DNA from: Oceaniferula flava
GTDB taxonomy: Bacteria; Verrucomicrobiota; Verrucomicrobiia; Verrucomicrobiales; Akkermansiaceae
Assembly: GCF_016811075.1 (NCBI RefSeq)
Contig: NZ_JAFBGL010000001.1
Coordinates: forward strand, 434,001-498,000
Length of the DNA stretch: 64,000 nucleotides
Direction of reading: 5' to 3'
A model generated the notes under the pieces. It had not been told where the DNA came from. It saw nothing but the letters and a program-made list of their open reading frames with translations, and did no database searches. Both the position numbers and the translations under genes were made by a program. Position 1 is the stretch's first letter. Every line of letters starts with the position of its first letter. Below are positions 36,127 to 45,354 of this stretch, in pieces.

Positions 36127-36807
36127 ATGAGCAATGGCGCGAGTAGCGAGGCATGGATTGTGGCGGAGAACCTTCACCGGGGATACTCGGTGGGGAAGAA
36201 ACGCGTGGAGGTGCTGCATGGTATCAATCTGGAAATCCGTCGAGGTGAGAAAGTCTTTCTCTGTGGCCCCAGTGGTGCCGGGAAGACCACACTGATGTAT
36301 ATTCTCGCCGGTCTGGAGCGCCCCGAGCAAGGGCGGGTGCTGGTGGATGGGGTGGACCTCTATGCCCAAACGCGCCGGAAGCAGGCGAAGCTGCGGAATC
36401 AATGCATGTCCTATATCTTCCAGAACTATTACCTCATGCCCGAGCTGACCGCTTTGGAAAATGTCATGGTGCCGGCGATGATCGGCGGCAAGGATCTGGC
36501 TGAGAAGGCGAAGGCTTCGCTGGAGCGCGTCGGCTTGAGCAATCGTATCGATCACCTCCCGGCCGAACTCAGCGGCGGCGAGCAGCAGCGGGTCGCCATT
36601 GCGCGTTCGCTGGTGAACTCCCCCCAGATTATTTTTGCGGATGAACCGACGGGAAACCTCGACTCTCGCAACGGCTCCCAAGTGATGGAGATGCTGATCA
36701 ACCTCACCAAGGAAGATAACGTCACCCTGGTGGTGGTCACTCACGATGAAAGCCTCGCGCTTCACGGCGACCGCAAGATGATCGTGAAAGATGGTGTCAT
36801 AGCCTGA
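36127..36807 (+). CDS. ABC transporter ATP-binding protein (LolD/MacB subfamily)
   Basis: A 226-residue ATPase with Walker A GPSGAGKT (47-54), signature LSGGEQQR, Walker B IIFADEPTGNLDS and the switch His in VVTHD. The LAGLERPEQGRV and NLDSRNG pattern is typical of the LolD/FtsE/MacB group, which handles lipoproteins or envelope substrates. No permease gene adjoins it in the window, so its membrane partner must be elsewhere. It is followed 63 bp later by ilvE. Confidence 0.9.
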   Translation: MSNGASSEAWIVAENLHRGYSVGKKRVEVLHGINLEIRRGEKVFLCGPSGAGKTTLMYILAGLERPEQGRVLVDGVDLYAQTRRKQAKLRNQCMSYIFQNYYLMPELTALENVMVPAMIGGKDLAEKAKASLERVGLSNRIDHLPAELSGGEQQRVAIARSLVNSPQIIFADEPTGNLDSRNGSQVMEMLINLTKEDNVTLVVVTHDESLALHGDRKMIVKDGVIA

Positions 36808-36870
36808 AAAAAGGCATATGCAATAGGGCCGATCCGTGCTTTAACAGCGCCAACAATTTTCTGACCCATC

Positions 36871-37752
36871 ATGAGCGACTCACAAAAAATCTGGCTCGAC
36901 GGAGAACTCGTCGACGAAGCCGATGCAAAAATTTCCATCTTCGATCACGGCCTGCTTTACGGTGACGGCATCTTCGAAGGGATTCGCGCTTACAATGGCC
37001 GTGTGTTCCGGCTGAAAGAGCATGTCGAGCGTTTGTTCCTCTCGGCCAAGGCTATCTTGTTAGATATGCCGTGGACAGAGAGCGAAGTGTGCGACATCGT
37101 CTGTGAAACTGTCCGTGCCAATGGTCTTAGCGATGGTTACATCCGCCTCGTGGTCACCCGTGGTAGCGGGGGGCTGGGCCTGAACCCCTACCTCTGTCCG
37201 AAGCCCTCGATGTTCTGCATCGCCGCTTCCATTCAGCTCTATCCGAAGGAGCATTACGAAAATGGCCTGGAGCTCATCACCTGTTCCACCCGCCGTCCTA
37301 CCCACGCCACCCTCAGCCCTCAGGTAAAGTCGCTGAACTACCTGAACAACGTCATGGCGAAGGTGGAGTGCATCCAAGCCGGCGTGATGGAAGGTCTGAT
37401 GCTGAATGAGCACGGCACCGTGGCCGAGTGCACTGGCGATACGGTTTTCATCGTGAAAGACGGAGTCGTCTACACACCACCGATCAGTGATGGCGCGCTC
37501 GATGGCATCACTCGCGCGGTGATCTTTGAACTTTGTGAGCGACTGGACATCAAGATTGTGGAGAAAACCATGACTCGCTACGATGTCTACACCTCCGACG
37601 AATGTTTCCTAACGGGCACAGCCGCCGAAGTGATTCCTGTGGTGAAAATGGACAGCCGCGCGATCGGTGACGGCACTCCCGGTGAGGTCTTTAAGAAGCT
37701 GCTCGACGGCTTCCGTCATGAGACCACCACCACCGGCGTCGACATTGCCTAA
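36871..37752 (+). CDS. ilvE: Branched-chain amino acid aminotransferase
   Basis: A class IV PLP-dependent aminotransferase of 293 residues. Landmarks are the N-terminal FDHGLLYGDGIFEGIRAYNG, the catalytic Lys153 in PQVKSLNYLNN, EGLMLNEHGTVAECTGDTVF and FLTGTAAEVIPV. It makes leucine, isoleucine and valine from their 2-oxo acids using glutamate. The pattern fits ilvE better than D-amino acid transaminase or aminodeoxychorismate lyase. Its end overlaps the convergent DUF2254 gene by 4 bp. Confidence 0.93.
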   Translation: MSDSQKIWLDGELVDEADAKISIFDHGLLYGDGIFEGIRAYNGRVFRLKEHVERLFLSAKAILLDMPWTESEVCDIVCETVRANGLSDGYIRLVVTRGSGGLGLNPYLCPKPSMFCIAASIQLYPKEHYENGLELITCSTRRPTHATLSPQVKSLNYLNNVMAKVECIQAGVMEGLMLNEHGTVAECTGDTVFIVKDGVVYTPPISDGALDGITRAVIFELCERLDIKIVEKTMTRYDVYTSDECFLTGTAAEVIPVVKMDSRAIGDGTPGEVFKKLLDGFRHETTTTGVDIA

Positions 37753-39044
37753 TCGCTTTCGGCAAAAATCTGATACCGCTCGAGAAAATCGGCGAGGTCG
37801 TCAGGATTGGTATAACATTTTTCCACATCGTGTTTCAGCAGCTCGGCATGACGCTTGAGCTCGCTGGCGAACACGGGGGAAATGGCACGTTCCTTGAGTC
37901 TGGCCAAGGTGTCCATGAGGGTGATGCTGACCGATTCCACGTTGCAGGAGTTTTGCCGAATCTGATTGAAGGAGGCATCGAGAAATCCTGAGTAGGTGTA
38001 AGTCTGCGTGGCAATCCGGAGCAGTCCTTCGTCATCGTGCAGCACGCCGCCGGGGATGCCCTTTTCGTCCAGCTCCGCCATCGCGGAGCCGAGCACCTTG
38101 ATGCAGTTTTTGGCAGTGAAGGGGTCGTTGATCCCGGGGGACAGCGCCCTGACGGCTACTTCCACCAGTTGGTCGATGGCAAACTCGGCGTCCTGGTCGT
38201 CGGTTCTCTCCGGGCCCAGCAGCAGTGCCTCCTCGACATCATCCTGAACGTCATCCCAGCCACCGTCTTGCGTCCAGAGCAGTGCCACCTCTTCGCCGGG
38301 CAAGATGTGGTCGCCCGGTTTGAAGTGAATGCGTAGCAGGGCGCGGTGTTCCATGGCACGTGCTAACAAGGGTTCGATGTTGATGGCCTGCACGAAACCG
38401 GAGCGCTTGGTTTTGACCGAGATCGGCTCGTTCAAGTCCTGGGGCAATGTTCCGGCTTTCACTGAGGCGTGTTTTTCTTCGGACAGCGCCGATAGGGGGA
38501 ACAAGACCTCCAAGGTCTTAAACAGGCGGCGGGAGACATCGTTGATCACTTCCGAGGCCTGGAGGAAATTGGTGACGTGATGAATGAAGGCAATCAGCAG
38601 GGCAAAGCTCAGCACCCCGAAGACACCTCCGGCGGTGACCGAGAGCTGGGGCACCCAGCCGTGGTCGCCATCGCGCACCGTGGCGGTGACCATCAGGCAG
38701 TAAATAAAGGTGCCGATGTAGCCACCTAACACCCACTTCGTCTGCGGTTGGCGGATGAAGTTTTGCATCAGTCGGGGGCCGTATTGGTTCGATGCGGACG
38801 ACAGTACCACCATGGTGATGGAGAACACCACGCCGGCCACCGTGATCGAGGAGCCGGCCACGGTGGTTAGGATGGCGCGCGCGCCTGAGGCATCGGTGAG
38901 TTCCCATTCCAGGGTGCCATATAGCGCCATATCGATCTTCTGCGCGGCATACGCAGCCAGCATCGCGCAGATCGAGACCAAGCCGGGAATAAACCAGAAG
39001 CTCATCTGCATCCGATTGAGAAAACGCGAGATCTTAACTTTCAC
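37749..39044 (-). CDS. DUF2254 family membrane protein
   Basis: A 431-residue protein with four N-terminal transmembrane helices (about 15-160) and a large C-terminal soluble domain. DUF2254 landmarks include SSASNQYGPRLMQNFIRQPQTKWVLG, AINIEPLLARA, DQLVEVAVRALSPGINDPFTA and the acidic QDDVEEALLLGPERTDDQD. Function is unknown. It is flanked by convergent ilvE and divergent ppk2. Confidence 0.9.
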   Translation of the reverse strand: MKVKISRFLNRMQMSFWFIPGLVSICAMLAAYAAQKIDMALYGTLEWELTDASGARAILTTVAGSSITVAGVVFSITMVVLSSASNQYGPRLMQNFIRQPQTKWVLGGYIGTFIYCLMVTATVRDGDHGWVPQLSVTAGGVFGVLSFALLIAFIHHVTNFLQASEVINDVSRRLFKTLEVLFPLSALSEEKHASVKAGTLPQDLNEPISVKTKRSGFVQAINIEPLLARAMEHRALLRIHFKPGDHILPGEEVALLWTQDGGWDDVQDDVEEALLLGPERTDDQDAEFAIDQLVEVAVRALSPGINDPFTAKNCIKVLGSAMAELDEKGIPGGVLHDDEGLLRIATQTYTYSGFLDASFNQIRQNSCNVESVSITLMDTLARLKERAISPVFASELKRHAELLKHDVEKCYTNPDDLADFLERYQIFAESD

Positions 39045-39189
39045 TGGATAACCTTGGGGGCGATTGCGGGTATTGTAAAAATAAATCGGGGAGGAATCGT
39101 TCTCAGCCGGTGAGGATTTTCAGCCCCATGACCAAACTATCGATCTTTCGACCTTGCTTTTCAGGGCATCGCCCTGAGAGAATAGCAGC

Positions 39190-40014
39190 ATGCCTGTTCA
39201 AGGATCGATTGATAAATACCGCGTAGACTCCAAGGAGAAGTTCAAGCTCAGTGATTATGAGACGAATGATAAATCGCTCTTTCAACATGGGGGCAAAGAG
39301 GAGCATGATCCGTATTTGAATCAGCTCCGTGACGAGCTGAAGCAGCTGCAAAACCAGCTCTACGCCGAGAGCAAACATCGCGTGCTGGTGGTCATTCAGG
39401 CCATGGACACCGGTGGCAAAGACGGCACCGTGAAGAGTGTGTTTTCCAAAGTCGATCCCCAGGGAATCCACATCGAACCCTTTAAGAAACCCAGCGAGGA
39501 GGAACTGGCGCACGATTTCCTCTGGCGCATTCATGAGAAAGTCCCGCGCAATGGACAGATCGTGGTATTCAATCGCAGTCACTACGAAGACATCATTGCG
39601 GTGCGCGTGAAAAATATCTACCCCAAGGAAGTTTGGAAACCGCGCTACCGCCACATCGTGGAGTTCGAGCGCATGCTGGCTGAAGAAGGCACGACCATCG
39701 TGAAGCTCTTCCTGCACATCTCCAAGGACGAGCAGAAAGAACGCCTGCAAGCGCGTCTCGATAATCCGGCGAAACATTGGAAATTCAACCCGGACGATCT
39801 CAAGGACCGTGCGCGTTGGGACGACTTCATGGAGGTCTATGAGGACCTGATTGAGAAAACCAGCACCGAGTATGCACCCTGGCACATCATCCCTGCCGAT
39901 CGCAAATGGTATCGTAACCTCGTGGTCGCGCGTATCATGGTGGACACTCTCAAGGGGCTGGACATGAAGTTTCCGACCTCCGATTGGATCGCCGAGGACA
40001 TCACTATCGATTAA
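39190..40014 (+). CDS. ppk2: Polyphosphate kinase 2
   Basis: A 274-residue PPK2. The P-loop variant is MDTGGKDGT (72-80), followed by FLWRIHEKVPRNGQIVVFNRSHYED (lid and Walker B), RLDNPAKHWKF and ARWDDFMEVYEDL. PPK2 enzymes phosphorylate nucleoside mono- or diphosphates with polyphosphate. The single-domain form could be class I, II or III, which the sequence does not decide. It is 3 bp from the YjbQ gene. Confidence 0.93.
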   Translation: MPVQGSIDKYRVDSKEKFKLSDYETNDKSLFQHGGKEEHDPYLNQLRDELKQLQNQLYAESKHRVLVVIQAMDTGGKDGTVKSVFSKVDPQGIHIEPFKKPSEEELAHDFLWRIHEKVPRNGQIVVFNRSHYEDIIAVRVKNIYPKEVWKPRYRHIVEFERMLAEEGTTIVKLFLHISKDEQKERLQARLDNPAKHWKFNPDDLKDRARWDDFMEVYEDLIEKTSTEYAPWHIIPADRKWYRNLVVARIMVDTLKGLDMKFPTSDWIAEDITID

Positions 40015-40017
40015 CTC

Positions 40018-40437
40018 ATGGCGGCGCACGCAGCAGAGTTTACCTTATCGACCCGGGGTAAGGGGACCTATGAAATCACCGATCAGGTGATGAATGTCGT
40101 GGCTGAGGCCGGTGTCGGCACGGGCACGGCGACCATTTTTGTCCAGCATACCAGCGCCAGCTTGGTGATCATGGAGAATGCGGATCCGAGCGCGCGCACG
40201 GATTTGGAGGCCTTTTTTGATCACCTCGTGCCGGAAGACACACCGTATTTCATCCACACCTACGAAGGGCCGGATGACATGCCCTCACACATCCGCATGG
40301 CTCTCACCCGCAGTAGTGAGGTGATCCCAGTGATTCATGGTAGGATGACTCTGGGCACCTGGCAGGGGATCTTTCTCTTCGAACACCGCCACGCCCCGCA
40401 CACCCGGCGGATTAGCATCGTGGTGCAAGGCGACTGA
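40018..40437 (+). CDS. YjbQ family protein
   Basis: A 139-residue UPF0047/YjbQ protein with VGTGTATIFVQHTSASLVI, EDTPYFIHTYEGPDDMPSHIR and LGTWQGIFLFEHR. Members fold as a trimer and show weak thiamine-phosphate synthase activity; the physiological role is unclear. It starts 3 bp after ppk2 stops, so the two are co-transcribed. Confidence 0.92.
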   Translation: MAAHAAEFTLSTRGKGTYEITDQVMNVVAEAGVGTGTATIFVQHTSASLVIMENADPSARTDLEAFFDHLVPEDTPYFIHTYEGPDDMPSHIRMALTRSSEVIPVIHGRMTLGTWQGIFLFEHRHAPHTRRISIVVQGD

Positions 40438-40689
40438 GGGCCGACTGCTTTCATGGTGGCATGCGCACCAAGGTCGAACTAGGGGTAATGCTCTGCAACT
40501 TTCTGGACTCGGAGAGTGTGGAGCCGTGTTGATTTTGTTGGAATCTAACAAAAAACATCTTTTAGGAAAAGGACGGCCGAACTTTATAGTGATTATGAGT
40601 TAGTTTTTCAAGTGTCTGGAAGAGAATTTCTTAGCGCGGTAGTTAGAAAGATTCTTGGACAAAAAAGAGGTCTGCGACATAGTAATATC

Positions 40690-42897
40690 ATGTCACATCT
40701 AACCCTCGTTTCAAACAGACTACCGATAAGGATCAATGAAGAAGGAGAAGTGGAGCGCACCACCGGTGGGCTGGCATCCGCCCTTGCTGGCGCGGGCATT
40801 CCCGGGTCATTTACCTGGATTGGCTGGGGCGGGGTAAATGAGGAGGACATTGAGGACAGGGAGGATTATGAGAAGAAATTAAAGGCGGTGGGGGTCAAGC
40901 CGGTGATCCTCGAGACCGATGAGTTTGATGCCTACTACGAAGGGTATTCGAACTCCACGCTCTGGCCGATGTTGCATTACATGAAGGACCGCGCGCGCTT
41001 TGATCCGGAATGGATGGAAGGATACCGCGGGGTGAACCAGAAATTTGCCGAAGTGGTCGCCAAGGAGGCCGACCAGGACGGAGAGGTCTGGATCCACGAT
41101 TATCATTTGATGTTAGTGCCGAAGATGCTGCGGAAACTGAGACCGGATTTGAAGATTGGTTTTTTCCTTCACACCCCGTGGCCATCGAGCGAAATCATCC
41201 GTGCTCTGCCGGAGCGTAACGAAATTTTGGAGGGGCTGTTAGGGTGTGACGTGATTGGATTTCATACCTACAACTACCTGCGCCACTTCCGCTCCTGCCT
41301 GCTGCGGATCCTCGGGATTGAAGGGGAGTCGGAGGGGCTCTGGCACGGCGATCGGATGGTGCGGATGGGCGTGTATCCCATCGGCCACAACAGCATTGGT
41401 TTTCAGGAGGCAATGCAAAGCGACACCTATCGCGAAGCCCTGGCTTTGCACAAAAAACGTCTCGATGGCGGCAAGCTCATCCTCAGCGTGGAGCGCCTCG
41501 ATTACACCAAGGGGGTGCCGGAAAAGCTCGATGCCATCCGTGAGTTCCTGAAGAAAAACCCGGAGCAACGCAGTCAGGTGAACTTTGTGATCATCGCTGT
41601 GCCGTCGCGTGTCGGGGTGGAGGAATACAACTTGTTAGCCGAAACCGTGCAACGCGAAGTGGGCGCCATCAATGGCGACTACGGTGAGGTGGGGCACTCG
41701 CCGGTGCAGTTCTTGCACCGCGGATTCCCCATGGAGGAACTGGCGGCCTTTTACGCCCTGGCGGAAGTTTGCATGGTGACGCCCATTATCGATGGAATGA
41801 ATCTGGTGGCGAAGGAGTATATCGATTGCAAAAGGAAGAAATACGATGCCCGCGCCGGTGTGCTGATCCTGAGTGAGTTTGCCGGAGCGGCCCAAGAGAT
41901 GTCGCACTCCTTGCTAATCAACCCACACGATACCCAAGGGGTGGTGAAAGCGATGGAGCAGGCGCTGGCGATGTCTGAGGACGAGATGTGGTCGCGTGTG
42001 CGCGCCATGCAAGATCGCTTGGCCCGCAACGATGCCGGCGCCTGGGCGAGACACTTCCTCGGCGATCTCGATGCCAGTGGCACGCCGGAGCACGATCCAG
42101 CGGCGCACGAAACTTTGGCGGAAGTGGAGGCAAACCTGACCAAGCACCTCGCCGCCGGTCGTAAGGTGGCCCTTTTCCTCGATTACGATGGCACTTTGCG
42201 CGACTTTGTGGATCGCCCCGAAGATGCGGTGCCGGATGCCAGTTTGTTGAATTTGTTAGAACGTCTGGCAGCGCATGACTCATTGAATCTCGCGGTGATC
42301 AGTGGTCGACCCAAGGAGTTTTTGGAAAGCCACATCGGTCACCTTCCCATCGATCTGGTGGCTGAGCACGGTTACTACTGGAAACGCCTGGAGGTGGGGG
42401 AGTGGGAGCTGATGAACCCGCACGTGGACAACTCTTGGATGGAAACCGTTCGGCCAGTGTTAGAGTGGGCGGTGACCTTGACTCCCGGCTCTGAAATCGA
42501 GGTGAAGACTTCATCGATCGTGTGGCACTACCGTCAGGCCGACCCGGAATTCGGTCTTTGGCGCGCCAAGGGGCTGTTGGACGAGCTCACTGCCATCACC
42601 GCGAGCCTTCCGGTGTCGGTGCATCACGGGCAGAAAATCGTCGAGGTCGCGTCGCAAATGGTGAACAAGGGCGTGGCAGCGGACTCCCTGATGAGGGACT
42701 GGATGCCGGACATTGCCTTTGCCGCGGGGGACGACCAGACCGATGAAACCATGTTCGCCATCACCCCGGTCTGTGAGGACCATTTCCACACGGTCAAAAT
42801 AGGAACTGGCTCAACACGTGCTGAACATCGCACCAGCATCAAAGGCCTCCGCCGCTTTCTCGAATCCCTAGCAGACACCCTTTCACAACAGTCATGA
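40690..42897 (+). CDS. otsA-otsB: Fused trehalose-6-phosphate synthase/phosphatase
   Basis: A 735-residue bifunctional enzyme. The GT20 synthase domain (about 1-475) carries SNRLPIRI, WIGWGG, HDYHLMLVPKMLR, FFLHTPWPS, ERLDYTKGVPEKL and the DGMNLVAKEY loop. A HAD-type OtsB domain follows: DYDGTLRDF (D498, D500), AVISGRP and GDDQTDETMF. Together they turn UDP-glucose and glucose-6-phosphate into trehalose. ATG 40690 (MSHLTLVSNRLP) fits the family start; a longer frame from 40612 adds basic non-conserved residues. Its TGA overlaps the next ATG. Confidence 0.95.
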   Translation: MSHLTLVSNRLPIRINEEGEVERTTGGLASALAGAGIPGSFTWIGWGGVNEEDIEDREDYEKKLKAVGVKPVILETDEFDAYYEGYSNSTLWPMLHYMKDRARFDPEWMEGYRGVNQKFAEVVAKEADQDGEVWIHDYHLMLVPKMLRKLRPDLKIGFFLHTPWPSSEIIRALPERNEILEGLLGCDVIGFHTYNYLRHFRSCLLRILGIEGESEGLWHGDRMVRMGVYPIGHNSIGFQEAMQSDTYREALALHKKRLDGGKLILSVERLDYTKGVPEKLDAIREFLKKNPEQRSQVNFVIIAVPSRVGVEEYNLLAETVQREVGAINGDYGEVGHSPVQFLHRGFPMEELAAFYALAEVCMVTPIIDGMNLVAKEYIDCKRKKYDARAGVLILSEFAGAAQEMSHSLLINPHDTQGVVKAMEQALAMSEDEMWSRVRAMQDRLARNDAGAWARHFLGDLDASGTPEHDPAAHETLAEVEANLTKHLAAGRKVALFLDYDGTLRDFVDRPEDAVPDASLLNLLERLAAHDSLNLAVISGRPKEFLESHIGHLPIDLVAEHGYYWKRLEVGEWELMNPHVDNSWMETVRPVLEWAVTLTPGSEIEVKTSSIVWHYRQADPEFGLWRAKGLLDELTAITASLPVSVHHGQKIVEVASQMVNKGVAADSLMRDWMPDIAFAAGDDQTDETMFAITPVCEDHFHTVKIGTGSTRAEHRTSIKGLRRFLESLADTLSQQS

Positions 42898-44729
42898 CCC
42901 ACGCAAACTCTGATAACTACAACTACGGTATCATCGGCAATGGACGCACCTGCGCTCTGATCGATACGGACGCCACCATTGTTTACTGCTGCATGCCGGA
43001 TTTTGATTCCGGAACGATCTTCGCCTCCATCCTCGACCCGGACATCGGGGGCGAGATGGGGATTTCCATGATCGGCGGTGAACCGGTAAGTCAGGAATAC
43101 GAACGCAATACCGGCATCTTGGTCACCCGCTTCAAGGGCGATGATGGCGAGTTTGAGGTGATCGATTTCATGCCTCGCTACTCGTGGGACGGTCGGGCCG
43201 GAACGAACCATGATGTCTCCAGCGATGTCATCCGCGTGATCAATCCCCTCAGTGGCTCACCGCGGATGAAGGTGAATTATAACCCGAGACTGGAGTATGG
43301 TCGTTTCGATACCGAATCCCACCCGTTTGGTGATAGCAGGATCAAGAGCACCACTTCCGGTCAACGGAAAGACGGTCACGCGGTCTATGAGTCATGCTAT
43401 TTATACACGGATCTCGATTGTGATACCATTATCGCCGGTGGCGAGCATAGCCTCGATCAGCAGGTTTATCTGCTGGTGAGTTATAACGATAAGGTGATGC
43501 CTCCCGATGCCGATCTGGTGGAGCTTATGCTTCAGCGCACGCGTTCCTACTGGTTGCTGTGGGCAGCGCGCACGCACCGCTGCGAACGTTACAGTGCGGA
43601 GATTTTACGATCAGCTATCACGCTGAAAATGCTGCAGTTCTCGCCCACTGGCGCCGTGCTGGCAGCCGGCACCACCTCGCTGCCGGAAACCATCGGTGAG
43701 GAACGGAACTGGGACTACCGCTTCTGTTGGATCCGTGATGGATCGATGACCGTTTCGGTGTTGCGCCACCTCGGCCACCCGCTGATGGCCGAGCGCTTCA
43801 TCGATTGGGTGATGAAAACCGTGCCCACCAAGGATGATGCGCTGCAGATCATGTATGGAATCCGGGGTGAGAAAAAACTCACCGAAGAGGAGCTGGACCA
43901 CATGTCCGGCTACCACGGTTCTGGTCCTGTGAGGGTGGGGAATGCCGCCTATCACCAGATGCAGCACGATATTTACGGCATCCTCATGGACGTCATCCAC
44001 CAGGATCTGGAAGCGAGGAAACGGACACCGGAGACGCTCGATCGGATCTGGACCCGCGTTCGCTCGATCGTGAAAACCGTCAGCGAATACTGGCAGGAAC
44101 CGGATCGTGGTATCTGGGAAATTCGGGGGGAAGCCAGACACTTCGTCTTTTCCAAAGTGCTCTGCTGGGTGGCGGTCGATCGTGCGATCAAAGTGGCCCG
44201 GATGTTAGATAAAGACACCTGGGCTGACAATCACGAGGCGCTGCTCGCCGCGATCAAGGATGACATCATGGAAAAAGGATGGAATGAGAAGAAGCAGGCA
44301 TTCACCCAGGCCTATGGCTCGGAGGATTTGGATTCGTCGAACCTGCTGATGGCTGAGTATGGCTTCATCGATTACAAGCATCCCAAGTTTGTTTCCACCG
44401 TAGAAAAGAGCGATGAAGACCTCTGCCGCGGCGGACTGATGTATCGCTATCGGAACCAGGATGATTTCGGTGAGCCGTCGAGCGCTTTCACCGTTTGTTC
44501 CTTCTGGATGGTCAAGGCCTTGGCGAAAATCGGCAAGCGCAAGGAGGCGCGGAAACGCTTTGAAACCTTGCTCAGCTATGCCAATCCCAAGGGACTCTAC
44601 GGCGAGGATCTCGATTTCGAGAGCAAACGTCACCTCGGAAACTTCCCCCAAGCCTATTCCCACCTCGCGCTCATCGACTGCGCACTCGAGCTGGCCGAGG
44701 ACTGTGGTGATTACCTCATCGAAGCCTAA
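42894..44729 (+). CDS. Glycoside hydrolase family 15 enzyme (glucoamylase or trehalase type)
   Basis: A 611-residue cytoplasmic protein. An N-terminal beta-sandwich (IIGNGRTCALIDTDATIVYCCMPDFDS) precedes the (alpha/alpha)6 barrel with NWDYRFCWIRDGS, DRGIWEIRG and the C-terminal FGEPSSAFTVCSFWMVKAL, where catalytic glutamates of GH15 usually lie. In mycobacteria and Thermoplasma some GH15 members are trehalases. ATGA coupling to the trehalose synthase suggests a role in trehalose breakdown or turnover, though glucoamylase activity is not excluded. Confidence 0.9.
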   Translation: MTHANSDNYNYGIIGNGRTCALIDTDATIVYCCMPDFDSGTIFASILDPDIGGEMGISMIGGEPVSQEYERNTGILVTRFKGDDGEFEVIDFMPRYSWDGRAGTNHDVSSDVIRVINPLSGSPRMKVNYNPRLEYGRFDTESHPFGDSRIKSTTSGQRKDGHAVYESCYLYTDLDCDTIIAGGEHSLDQQVYLLVSYNDKVMPPDADLVELMLQRTRSYWLLWAARTHRCERYSAEILRSAITLKMLQFSPTGAVLAAGTTSLPETIGEERNWDYRFCWIRDGSMTVSVLRHLGHPLMAERFIDWVMKTVPTKDDALQIMYGIRGEKKLTEEELDHMSGYHGSGPVRVGNAAYHQMQHDIYGILMDVIHQDLEARKRTPETLDRIWTRVRSIVKTVSEYWQEPDRGIWEIRGEARHFVFSKVLCWVAVDRAIKVARMLDKDTWADNHEALLAAIKDDIMEKGWNEKKQAFTQAYGSEDLDSSNLLMAEYGFIDYKHPKFVSTVEKSDEDLCRGGLMYRYRNQDDFGEPSSAFTVCSFWMVKALAKIGKRKEARKRFETLLSYANPKGLYGEDLDFESKRHLGNFPQAYSHLALIDCALELAEDCGDYLIEA

Positions 44730-44880
44730 GAGTATAATCTAGCAGGAGGTGTCAGCCCTCTGCTAGGTATGGACGTGGTGCTTGTGTGTCTGATTGTTTT
44801 TAGACATTCAGGCACATATGGGTATCTTCGGCTCGATCTCTCTTTGAGGACCGTGTAGAGTCGCCTCACCGCCCCTTGAG

Positions 44881-45129
44881 ATGAAAATACGAGTGAAAGT
44901 CACCCCGAATGCACGAGCCAATGAAGTCATGGGCTGGCAGGAAATGGATTTGGTCGGCCCCGTGCTGCTGGTGCGCATCAAAGCTCCACCGGTCGATGGC
45001 AAAGCCAACAAGGCATTGACCCAATTCCTCGCCAAACACCTGGGTGTTAGTAAATCCCAAGTGCGCTTGGAAAAAGGAGACAGCTCAAGAATCAAAGTGC
45101 TCTCAGTGCCAGACGGTGTGGAGGTTTGA
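44881..45129 (+). CDS. DUF167/YggU family protein
   Basis: An 82-residue protein with the family pattern KVTPNARANEVMGW, LLVRIKAPPVDGKANKAL and QFLAKHLGVSKSQVRLEKGDSSRIKVL. It is a small alpha/beta fold of unknown function found in most phyla. It is about 150 bp downstream of the GH15 gene, probably with its own promoter. Confidence 0.9.
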   Translation: MKIRVKVTPNARANEVMGWQEMDLVGPVLLVRIKAPPVDGKANKALTQFLAKHLGVSKSQVRLEKGDSSRIKVLSVPDGVEV

Positions 45130-45173
45130 GTTTGTCAGTTTTCAGTGGTCATGTGGTCACGTAGTGTTCAGCC

Positions 45174-45292
45174 CTAGGGGCCGGCCCGCCTCAACCCAGA
45201 CCCGGAGGGTCGACAGAAACTAGCGCGGGGTGAAACCCCGGGGGGGATAAACAGCCGCCACAAGCACCCAAGTCCCGGAGGGACGACAGAAG
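45174..45292. repeat. About 120-bp dispersed repeat, copy A
   Basis: Shares most of its sequence with 46737-46858. It contains CCCGGAGGGTCGACAGAAAC, the self-complementary CGGGGTGAAACCCCG, and a second CCCGGAGGGACGACAGAAGG. The two copies are direct repeats on either side of the transporter gene. The hairpins suggest a REP-type intergenic repeat. Confidence 0.75.
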
Positions 45293-45354
45293 GGCAACTG
45301 CGCCTAACACCCTCCTCTCGGTTCCACGCAAATAGGCCGATGGAACCCTGCATG

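Noticed and set aside
37749-37752. Overlap of ilvE and DUF2254 ends as a regulatory feature
   Set aside because: A 4-bp tail-to-tail overlap is ordinary in compact genomes.
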